The notes beneath the pieces were generated by a model, which saw only the letters and a program-made list of their open reading frames with translations, did no database searches and was not told the DNA's origin. From Bacteroidota bacterium (GTDB lineage Bacteria > Bacteroidota > Bacteroidia > Chitinophagales > Chitinophagaceae), in NCBI GenBank assembly GCA_023423285.1, contig JAFAFV010000061.1, positions 1 to 11,536 of the forward strand: a DNA stretch of 11,536 bases, read 5' to 3'. A program made the translations under genes and the position numbers. Positions 1-6,037 of the stretch are shown here, in pieces; the first letter of the stretch is position 1; each line of letters begins with the position of its first letter.

Positions 1-31
1 TTTTACTAAGCGTTCATTGAAAATATTATAC

Positions 32-119
32 GGAGACCTGCTCGAGTGGTTGAAGAGGCACGCCTGGAAAGTGTGTATACCCCTAAAGGGTATCAAGGGT
101 TCGAATCCCTTGGTCTCCG
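32..119 (+). tRNA. tRNA-Ser, anticodon GGA
   Basis: This serine tRNA reads UCC/UCU codons. The acceptor arms GGAGACC (32-38) and GGTCTCC (112-118) pair perfectly, with G119 as discriminator. The D stem is CTC/GAG. The anticodon stem is CACGC/GTGTG, with one G-T pair, around the loop CTGGAAA (64-70), which places the anticodon GGA at 66-68. A long class II variable arm (ATACCC/GGGTAT stem) and a T arm AAGGG-TTCGAAT-CCCTT complete the fold. The long variable arm together with GGA identifies serine. The CCA tail is not encoded (CGCAAA follows). It is the only clear plus-strand gene in the window. Confidence 0.96.
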
Positions 120-258
120 CAAATGGATATAAATACCCAACTGTTTGTAGGCTGCCTATCATCAAAGTGTTTAAATATTCTTTAACCAAAGTGTGCATTA
201 AGGCATAAATTCGGTGATAAAAAAAATGATAAGCACCAAAAATTTAATTACCGTTCAT

Positions 259-1526
259 CTATTCCATAATTTGTTTTAAAGGAATTTGTTTTTCTAAAAA
301 TTTCTCTACTACTTCCGGGCTTACATCTCTTAAAATAATTTTACCGGTATCATCAATCAGAAAATTGTAAGGTATAGCCTCTATTTCATAAACCAGGGCA
401 TTGGTACCTTTGAATCCTTCACTTTCAAGATCTGATACGTGCAGCCAATCATTTAGCCCGTCTTCTGCGATAGCCTTCTTCCACTTTTCCGACTCTCTGC
501 TAAGCGAAACACCCACTATTTGAAATCCCCTGAAAGAATAGGCTTTTAAGAGAGTATTCCACCCAGGATTTTGTTTTCTGCATGGAATACACCAGGGTGC
601 CCATAATTCAATAAGAGTGTATTTATATGCTTTCGGTGAATAAGAGAAATTGCTACCATCAGGCGATCTCCCGACTGGCACGTCCAACACATCGCCTATT
701 TGAAAGGTTTTTTTGTGGCCAAATTTTATTCGTGCCTGCCTGTAATAATTGCTCTATAAAGCCCGGCCGCTCATTTTCTCTAACAGCAAAGTAAAATCAG
801 CTTTGTTGCGCTCTACATAATCGCCATCTACATCAAGCATCACAAGAGCTGAAACGGGGCTTGTTAAATTTTCAGCTATTATCTTCTTATATTCATCAAG
901 AAGGGCCTGATAATTGGCAGCGTAATTATAAAACTGTGCCTGAACAGTAAAATCATTATAAATTTTATCTGGCATTGAGCTGTTTTGATACAGGCTGTCA
1001 AGAATTCTGAACATTTTTGCACCGTTAAAGTCGTCATTCAAACTGTCAAACTTTTCATAGAGATTGGCATCTTTGGAAGCTGAATATGCTTTAAATGGGT
1101 ATTTCCAACTTTGATAATAATTTACAGAGTTCCAGTTTTTAATTGTTTCCAGGGTGATCTGACCCTGGAATTTAATGTGATATTTTTTTGCCTGCTGAGG
1201 ATTTACATATAGTTTTTTGAAAAAAGAATTACTGAATTTCCTCTTTGCTTTTTAACAACTTTCTTTACCAAACTATCTTTTTTATCACGATATACAATTG
1301 TATCATTATGCCAGGGATATACCAAACTCATGTTTACAATCCCATCAGGAATGGGATCGAACACTACCTCTATTTTACCATCCTTTACCGGCACCCTGAT
1401 GTTGTATTGAGGAAGGATAACAGAGTCTTTAGAAACATTTGGGAATTCACCGGTTATTCTAACTTTTTTAATTTTGGTACTGCAGCCCGTTATAAGTGCC
1501 AGAATGATAATGAAGGCTCCTTTCAT
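259..1526 (-). pseudogene. TlpA-like thiol-disulfide oxidoreductase lipoprotein, broken by a frameshift and an in-frame stop
   Basis: The intact form would be a membrane-anchored thioredoxin-fold protein that reduces or exchanges disulfides in the periplasm. I start it at the ATG at 1524-1526, which opens a lipoprotein signal with lipobox ALITGC; a TTG 66 bp upstream is less likely. Frame one ends at TAA 1203-1205. The next piece reads in the -1 frame, open from 1251 downwards, so the frames switch within 1206-1251, where T6C and A6C tracts lie. It then meets TAG at 754-756 (codon 258 of the repaired reading) and continues in the same frame to TAG 259-261. Downstream of that amber codon are a redoxin-type entry (FQIGDV), the active site WCIPC (592-580, residues 312-316) and the cis-proline region EAIPYNFLID. 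The repaired product is about 422 aa, normal for Bacteroidota TlpA-like lipoproteins with an N-terminal DUF4369-like part. It lies 85 bp after the 810-aa gene, probably cotranscribed. Two independent lesions favour a decaying gene; sequencing error in the homopolymers could explain only the first. Confidence 0.82.
1206..1251 (-). other. Frame-switch zone in the TlpA-like gene, with slippery heptamer A AAA AAC
   Basis: The upstream frame closes at 1203-1205 and the downstream frame opens after TAA 1252-1254, so the change must happen between these points. The minus strand reads CTTTTTTCAAAAAAC at 1226-1212. In the zero frame the codons are TCA AAA AAC (1220-1212), which places a canonical -1 slippery heptamer, A AAA AAC, at 1218-1212 in the correct phase. 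A -1 slip there gives exactly the downstream frame. Loss of one base from either six-base tract gives the same result and is the simpler explanation. I see no obvious stimulatory hairpin just downstream. Confidence 0.6.
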
Positions 1527-1611
1527 TGTTGTAATGATAATTTGTGCGAGTGATAAGTGTCGTCCGGGAAAAACGGCTGTTTTTTTCTTCAAGTTCTCTG
1601 ATTCTTTTTTA

Positions 1612-4044
1612 TTATTTTATTATTTTTTCAAACATTAATAACCTTCCATCGCCTGTAATACCTTCAACCACTATTTTAAAAGCTTTAGTACGATCATTAT
1701 TATAAAATTGAATAGGAATTTTAGTATTGGATGCATTCACATAAATGTCAGGTTGCCACAACAGGGTGATGCGGTTATCCTTTTTATTGTCATCTGATTG
1801 TGGAATGCTGTAGTCCTGGCTGTAAAATTCTTTTATTATTGAATAGCCTTCATAAAAAATAACATCTGATGCAGTTTCAACATCATTATAGCGATCTTTT
1901 CCTTTTTTCAAATAAACTGCCAAAGTTCCATCAGGGCCGCCGCCGGGGGCGCCGCTAAACGTGGGAAATATTTTTACAAACGCTATATCCATAAGAGGAA
2001 CAGATGCAAGCAAATCCGCCTCTACCGGCGTTTCGTCAAGAAAAAGGCTCATTTCATTTGGCGCATTGCCTCCAAAGGCATTTGGCGGAGAACTATCACC
2101 TCCTATGGGTTTAACAACCTGCATTGTTTTGGGCTTTCGGTAAAAGATGTGATAATAATTTTGTTTCTCTACCGATATGCCTGGCACTCTTCCCGAGAGA
2201 TAATCAAATATATTCATGGCTCCCGGAGGTTCATCAGTAAGATCAATTGTTCTGGCCATTATTCCCCGTGCAAAAAGCCCGCTGGTATAAGATTCATCTA
2301 ATTGTTCAATACTTGTTTTTTTCCTTCCGGTAACTGTTACATTTTCCAGCATTGTGCCTATGCCATCCAGGTATTCTTTGTAGGCAGACTGCATGGCCTG
2401 ATCTCCTGAATGCTCAATCCGATGCATAAAAGTTGCCTGCGTTGGAACAGGGTAGTGGCTCCTTAGAAAATCGCCGTTTAGTTTTATTGTTAAGAATTTA
2501 CTTTTCCCCCCTTTTATATCTGAAAAAAGTAATTTGGACTGACCATAAAACAGGAGTGAATCTACGGTAAAATTTCCCTGCGCATCTGTTTGAATGATTT
2601 CCGAATATTTTCTTCGTTTCATAACTGAGTCTTTCGCAGAGATCATAAGCAATAGATCCTGATTTGCAAATGGCTTGTTCCTGTCTCTCATAGTAGCTTT
2701 TCCTGAGAGTTTTATAAAACCATTGTCTCTAAATACAGGTTGAGGTAATGTGTTGGCTGAAACGTCGCTCCATTTAAAGCGTCGCCAGCCGTTTGTCATC
2801 ATTACAAGGTCTAAAGCCTGTTCAACGCTTTCATCTCTTGTTGTAAAATACCACGATGGGTTATGTACGTAACCTTTAATATCACTTGTAAGCAGAAAAG
2901 ACGAATAGATGTTTTGTGGCCGGGGCAATGTGTCTTCAAAATCTGCATCCATTACAGAAACAGAGAAGGAGCCGTTAACACTATCGCCAGGGTGTAAGTA
3001 AAACTGGTTCATCTCTCTTTCACCAGTATTGAGCATATCAGTAGAAAATCGGGCAGGTAAAATATATTCTTTGTTGTTCACAAAAAACAGCCTTTCTGCA
3101 AGTGGCATACCACCTGCATTAAAAATCGTCAACTGTAAAATACCTGTAGGAAGTGTATTTGTTTGTACAACACCCGTTAAAAGTTCTTTTTCATTTTTAA
3201 AATCCTGGCGAAAGACTGACCGGTTAAGCATTTGACCGACCATGTAGGCAGGCTGGAAAGTTTCACTATTGCCTATATATTGCAGCTTAAACTGTATACT
3301 ACTACCTTTATTATACGCCTGCAATGAAAGCCCGCTGGTAGTGGCTTCTGGCATTGGATAACTTTTGCCACCGGCTACAGCGTAATATTTTCTACCGGGC
3401 TGTGGTATCATTAAGAACAACCCCATCCCATCGTGCAGGGTTTTGGCGCTTACAAGGGTTTCCCCGGTTTCTGTTTTTACTTCAACTAATATATCCGCGG
3501 GGAATCCATTTTCATCATTCGCTTTAAAGGCTATCCTGTTTTGCAATCCGGTAATCAGGCTGCCTCCTTCGGGAAAGAAATTCAGTTGCAGTTTAGCAAG
3601 GGAAATACTTTTTACTTTTTTATTTTCCGTTCCGTAAATCCTCAGTTGTTTTGTAAATAAAAAATCATTTTGGTTCAGCATCGTAAGCGAGTAAGCCAAA
3701 AATGTGTAGTTGCCTGTTGGCAGGTCGTTTGAGAGGGTTAACTGCCCCTGCGCCACGCCCAAAAAAACCGGAAATACTTTTTTGTCTATTTTGTTTCCTT
3801 TTGCATCCAGCAACTCAATATAAATAGAAGAACTGAGATGGGATGGAAGAAGGTCTGTCATAAAATAAGCCTTGAACCAAATATCCTGCCCGCAGTAATA
3901 ACTTTCCCTGTCTGTATGTACATAAACTTTTTCAACAGGGTTTATTTCTGTCCAAATATTCAAATCGTTCTGTAACTGTTGCCCGTGTAAGTAAAAAGTT
4001 GCAAGAATGAAAAGCAAAGCGGCTATTGGCCTTCTATGAAACAT
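1612..4044 (-). CDS. MG2-domain protein with a barrel-less TonB-plug-like domain
   Basis: This 810-aa exported protein has no firmly known function. It starts at the ATG 4042-4044 and has an N-terminal signal peptide (about residues 1-21, cut near LHG/QQ). Residues 36-140 resemble the MG2 (alpha-2-macroglobulin-type) beta-sandwich domain, with the family phrase EKVYVHTDRESYYCGQDIWF at 38-57. Further beta-rich domains follow. Around 566-715 lies a degenerate TonB-receptor plug: LENVTVTGRKK resembles the usual TonB-box/plug entry, FDYLSGRVPGISV resembles the plug core, LFLDETPVEADLL stands where LYVVDGVPV normally lies, and GGGPDGTLAVYLKKG replaces the usual GxxGVIxITTKKG. A final Ig-like stretch ends the protein. 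There is no 20-strand barrel, so it is not a transporter despite the plug. Proteins of this build are common in Bacteroidota and are often annotated TonB-dependent receptor or hypothetical. It probably shares a transcript with the broken TlpA-like gene. Confidence 0.85.
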   Translation of the reverse strand: MFHRRPIAALLFILATFYLHGQQLQNDLNIWTEINPVEKVYVHTDRESYYCGQDIWFKAYFMTDLLPSHLSSSIYIELLDAKGNKIDKKVFPVFLGVAQGQLTLSNDLPTGNYTFLAYSLTMLNQNDFLFTKQLRIYGTENKKVKSISLAKLQLNFFPEGGSLITGLQNRIAFKANDENGFPADILVEVKTETGETLVSAKTLHDGMGLFLMIPQPGRKYYAVAGGKSYPMPEATTSGLSLQAYNKGSSIQFKLQYIGNSETFQPAYMVGQMLNRSVFRQDFKNEKELLTGVVQTNTLPTGILQLTIFNAGGMPLAERLFFVNNKEYILPARFSTDMLNTGEREMNQFYLHPGDSVNGSFSVSVMDADFEDTLPRPQNIYSSFLLTSDIKGYVHNPSWYFTTRDESVEQALDLVMMTNGWRRFKWSDVSANTLPQPVFRDNGFIKLSGKATMRDRNKPFANQDLLLMISAKDSVMKRRKYSEIIQTDAQGNFTVDSLLFYGQSKLLFSDIKGGKSKFLTIKLNGDFLRSHYPVPTQATFMHRIEHSGDQAMQSAYKEYLDGIGTMLENVTVTGRKKTSIEQLDESYTSGLFARGIMARTIDLTDEPPGAMNIFDYLSGRVPGISVEKQNYYHIFYRKPKTMQVVKPIGGDSSPPNAFGGNAPNEMSLFLDETPVEADLLASVPLMDIAFVKIFPTFSGAPGGGPDGTLAVYLKKGKDRYNDVETASDVIFYEGYSIIKEFYSQDYSIPQSDDNKKDNRITLLWQPDIYVNASNTKIPIQFYNNDRTKAFKIVVEGITGDGRLLMFEKIIK

Positions 4045-4045
4045 T

Positions 4046-4063
4046 ACTTTAAGTATTTAAAGT
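4046..4063. promoter_or_regulatory. Inverted repeat immediately upstream of the MG2/plug gene
   Basis: ACTTTAA (4046-4052) and TTAAAGT (4057-4063) form a perfect 7-bp inverted repeat around GTAT. It begins one base before the start codon, so it could be an operator or a structure affecting translation initiation. Such AT-rich palindromes also arise by chance, and I do not recognise a matching regulator. Confidence 0.3.
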
Positions 4064-4110
4064 AAGATACGAAAATCTACTTTCAATGTAATTTTCGTAC
4101 TCTTTCCAAG

Positions 4111-4330
4111 GTCATTCCGAACGCTCCTTTTCCAACGACATTCCGATGCCTCCCTCCTTCGTCATTCCGATCGTGAAGCGGGGGAATCATTAAAGAGCTT
4201 AAAGGTTCAGGAGATTTCTCCACCGCCTCTGGGCGCAACAGTCCCTGCACGCGGCGTCGACATGACTAAAAGAGAGAACCGTCATTCCTCACCCACTCCC
4301 ACGTCATTCCGAACGCGAAGCGGAGGAATC
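4111..4330. repeat. Cluster of GTCATTCCGA intergenic palindromic repeats
   Basis: The core GTCATTCCGA occurs at 4111-4120, 4161-4170 and 4303-4312. A one-base variant (GACATTCCGA) lies at 4137-4146 and a truncated GTCATTCC at 4281-4288. Two copies continue into a full unit of about 28 bp (4161-4188 and 4303-4330) that folds as ATTCC, a small internal loop, CGC or CGT, the triloop GAA, GCG, then GGAAT. The two copies differ at the stem (CGC versus CGT) but keep pairing, with a G-T pair in the second. The spacing of heads is 22-26 bp. From memory, similar GTCATTCCGA...GAGGAATC elements are scattered between genes in many Bacteroidota genomes. No gene is seen here. Confidence 0.75.
4161..4266. 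repeat. Composite ~106-bp palindromic repeat element
   Basis: Inside the repeat cluster, one unit appears to be a larger inverted structure. The left end GTCATTCCGA (4161-4170) is matched in inverted orientation by TCGACATGAC (4257-4266; 8 of 10 positions). Internally, GGGGGAATC (4180-4188) is mirrored by GATTTCTCC (4213-4221; 7 of 9). The arms are imperfect and unequal in length, so this is a degenerate cruciform or hairpin element rather than an intact insertion sequence. It encodes no recognisable protein. Confidence 0.5.
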
Positions 4331-4352
4331 CCCAGAAAACGGGTTGGTATGC

Positions 4353-4476
4353 ATTTACAGTTAACTTGTAAACTTTTTGCGTGTAAACTTTTAAAAATTT
4401 ACAAGAAAAATATTTACAAAATGCGAAAATTTTGTGTTGTAAATTTTTTTTTATTTACAAAACATTTTTTACAAAA
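4353..4476. repeat. AT-rich array of eight TTTACA/TGTAAA boxes
   Basis: Eight copies of one hexamer lie in about 120 bp. TTTACA starts at 4354, 4398, 4413, 4454 and 4468; its complement TGTAAA starts at 4367, 4382 and 4438. Successive starts are 13, 15, 16, 15, 25, 16 and 14 bp apart. Most copies extend to ATTTACAA or its complement. Two perfect inverted repeats are embedded: TTGTAAAT - T8 - ATTTACAA (4437-4460) and ACAAAAT - 6 bp - ATTTTGT (4416-4435). The direct repeat TGTAAACTTTT occurs twice (4367 and 4382). It could be a multi-site operator, a bent AT-rich protein-binding region, or a degenerate simple-sequence tract. Confidence 0.6.
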
Positions 4477-4770
4477 TTTTTTGATGAACCAGCTCTGCCA
4501 CAGCTGAGTGGGGCTTATAGAATGGCATAAAACAGCCAGGTGTACATTTTTTTCAATGAAATAAACCTATAATCCTGACAACACGAACAGGATACTTTGA
4601 GAAACGATTCATTTTCGGGCTATAGTAGGGCGCATATCCGTAAATAATCGAAACAGAAATTTATATAATCACAAATATCATAAGCATCTGCATTATTATT
4701 GATTGGAAGGGTATCAATACTGCCAGGAAAATTTATAAAAAATTGAAACATTCGTATTTGAGAATTAGCG
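4477..4770. other. Non-coding stretch with no recognised gene
   Basis: I find no convincing gene on either strand here. Short inverted repeats are present, CAGCT/AGCTG at 4491-4507 and ATCCTG/CAGGAT at 4572-4593, neither followed by a T tract. Short minus-strand open stretches exist but are interrupted by stops in all frames. Confidence 0.5.
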
Positions 4771-4965
4771 GTGAAGAGTAAGAGCTTTATCAAAATAAAT
4801 TTTAAAAAGACTTTACATGAAAAATTTTGGGGTTTTATAAATGAAAATGGTGTTTATCCAAATTATTATTTCACAATGACGCTGATGCCTGACGAGCAAT
4901 TCATATCAGATTATGTTTATAGGATAGGCCCTACATCTATATTACTATTACAATGTTTATTTTAA
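4771..4965 (+). CDS. Doubtful 64-aa hypothetical ORF
   Basis: This is the only plus-strand open frame in the gap not antisense to a clear gene. It begins at GTG and encodes a mixed-composition peptide with a lysine-rich start (MKSKSFIKINFKK), aromatic residues in the middle, and a hydrophobic end (ILLLQCLF). I recognise no family. An in-frame TGA lies 15 bp before the GTG and there is no clear ribosome-binding site. It would converge on the SusCD operon, sharing the hairpin at 4994-5023. It may be a gene fragment or a chance frame in AT-rich DNA. Confidence 0.2.
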   Translation: MKSKSFIKINFKKTLHEKFWGFINENGVYPNYYFTMTLMPDEQFISDYVYRIGPTSILLLQCLF

Positions 4966-4993
4966 ACTGAGAATAGGTAGAATTTTTACAATA

Positions 4994-5023
4994 AGTAATG
5001 CCCTGATAAATCAGGGCATTACT
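4994..5023 (-). terminator. Strong hairpin after the SusC/SusD operon
   Basis: The arms AGTAATGCCCTGAT (4994-5007) and ATCAGGGCATTACT (5010-5023) are perfect 14-bp complements separated by AA. In practice the top pair or two would open into a small loop. It starts 23 bp after the stop codon of the 292-aa lipoprotein gene. Neither side carries a strong T run (TATTGTAAAAATT follows on the minus strand). It may therefore act as an imperfect, possibly bidirectional terminator, or as a 3'-end stabiliser of the operon transcript. Confidence 0.7.
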
Positions 5024-5046
5024 ATTACTTATAAAGGAGAAAAAAC

Positions 5047-5925
5047 TTATTGCGCTGTATACTGCCTTACAGCAGTACGGGGCGCTGTTGTACGTATACC
5101 AGATAGTACGTGGTGGTACGCCCGGCCGATAGAAGCAGTCCAAAAATCAGAATAATCCACAAACGCGTTGGAGGCATTATTGATCTGCAGGCTGCCCAAG
5201 TCTTCCCCGCTGGGTCCGATCATTCTGATCCTGTAATCAATGCGCGCGGAACCTGCAGATAAAGGAACATCTTTAATGACCGGAACTGGTTGCCAGCCGG
5301 TAGTTTCGCCAAATGCAACGGGCTGCCCCAGGTTCAGCCAGGGGCTTTTTACTTTTGTAACAATATCCATGGTGTATTGATACTGGTATTGCAGCTTTAG
5401 CGTGGTAGGCGTGGTAGCATTTTCATACAAAAAGTTGTAAAATTTGATCCATGCCGTAGAATCACTATGCTCGGTTACATTTTTGGGATAAGGAGCCCCG
5501 TTGTCAAAAACGATTGGGGGTTTGTTGAAGTCGTAAACAAATATATTCTGCTTGCCCGCAGTAAGCGTTACGTTCTGATCGTAAACGGGCTTAAACTTAT
5601 TACTTGCATACATCTTGATATTATTCTGGCCAGGCGTGGTGGTATAAAAACGCGCGGCGCTGGTGGGCGCTAAATTGTAAGTGGACAGTACTACCGCAGG
5701 AGTATAAACGCCCGCAGTACTGGTGGTTCCGTTTTCATAAACGATTCCGTTCACTTCAAATTTATATATATTATTAGAGTCTACCGCGGCCACTGGCACG
5801 ATATAATGCAACTGGAACTCTGCCAGGTCTCCAACCGGCGTTGTATCGTACTCCACCACATTTTTCTGGCATGAGAATGCAGCGAACAACAAAAGAGCTG
5901 CTGAAATATGTCTGATTATTTTCAT
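5047..5925 (-). CDS. SusE-position outer-membrane lipoprotein, possibly DUF4397-like
   Basis: This 292-aa lipoprotein is probably surface or outer-membrane associated. The start is the ATG 5923-5925. A signal peptide ends with the lipobox-like AAFSC, giving a lipidated Cys19, followed by QKNVVEYD. The rest is beta-rich and without catalytic signatures. The middle segment (AARFYTTTPGQNNIKMY, then KQNIFVYDF) resembles DUF4397-type repeats in Bacteroidota lipoproteins, but I hold this loosely. The C-terminus has a pattern seen in SusCD-linked accessory lipoproteins (IGRAYHHVLSGIRT). It is the last gene of the operon, 112 bp after the SusD-like gene, and has a near copy of that gene's leader. By position it would be the SusE/F-like auxiliary glycan-binding component. 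Binding itself is inferred from context. Confidence 0.8.
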   Translation of the reverse strand: MKIIRHISAALLLFAAFSCQKNVVEYDTTPVGDLAEFQLHYIVPVAAVDSNNIYKFEVNGIVYENGTTSTAGVYTPAVVLSTYNLAPTSAARFYTTTPGQNNIKMYASNKFKPVYDQNVTLTAGKQNIFVYDFNKPPIVFDNGAPYPKNVTEHSDSTAWIKFYNFLYENATTPTTLKLQYQYQYTMDIVTKVKSPWLNLGQPVAFGETTGWQPVPVIKDVPLSAGSARIDYRIRMIGPSGEDLGSLQINNASNAFVDYSDFWTASIGRAYHHVLSGIRTTAPRTAVRQYTAQ

Positions 5926-5969
5926 GTGTTTAATTTTTTATGTTTTTAATGGTCATATGTAATACGCCA
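5921..5969 (-). repeat. Leader repeat copy A, before the 292-aa lipoprotein gene
   Basis: This segment covers the start codon and 5' leader of the 292-aa gene and nearly repeats 7911-7958, the equivalent leader of the SusD-like gene. An uninterrupted 22-bp block is identical (5934-5955 and 7923-7944), and flanking sequence on both sides is also similar, with one base of length difference. The shared leader suggests a duplicated translation-initiation region or common post-transcriptional control. Confidence 0.7.
5930..5956 (-). CDS. Upstream micro-ORF, 8 codons (MTIKNIKN)
   Basis: ATG ACC ATT AAA AAC ATA AAA AAT is followed by TAA, ending four bases before the ATG of the 292-aa lipoprotein. 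The matching frame in leader copy B begins with GTG, lacks the stop, and runs into the SusD-like start. The position would suit translational coupling or a ribosome-loading leader, and it is A-rich as Bacteroidota leaders usually are. Translation is not shown by sequence alone. Confidence 0.3.
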   Translation of the reverse strand: MTIKNIKN

Positions 5970-6037
5970 TATAATGTTCCGGGTTTGTAAGGAATTTTAC
6001 TTATGGCTATATCATAACGACTAAATTAAAATTTCAA

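Noticed and set aside
32..260. tRNA-Ser 3' end as an integrase attachment site
   Set aside because: I found no second copy of the tRNA 3' end in the window and no integrase gene. The only nearby repeat is CAAAGTGT at 163-170 and 187-194, too short to mean much.
754..756. TAG reassigned as a sense codon
   Set aside because: The gene itself appears to end normally at TAG 259-261, reassignment is not known for Bacteroidota to my knowledge, and the same gene also has a frame change, so mutation is simpler.
1245..1553. Plus-strand open frame of 102 codons
   Set aside because: It is antisense to the lipoprotein N-terminus of the TlpA-like gene, which has a clear lipobox; the composition is not protein-like.
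4353..4476. TTTACA box array considered as a CRISPR array
   Set aside because: The repeat is only 6-9 bp, changes orientation, and has no unique spacers of constant length.
4262..4507. Plus-strand open frame of 81 codons
   Set aside because: It runs through the palindromic repeats and the TTTACA array, so it is low-complexity and repeat-derived rather than a gene.
4553..4612. Minus-strand micro-ORF beginning MNRFSKYPVRVVRII
   Set aside because: Only 19 codons, no conserved context, and surrounding frames are closed; I cannot support it as a gene.
4937..5143. Minus-strand open frame of 68 codons
   Set aside because: It overlaps the end of the 292-aa lipoprotein in another frame and runs through the hairpin; no supporting features.
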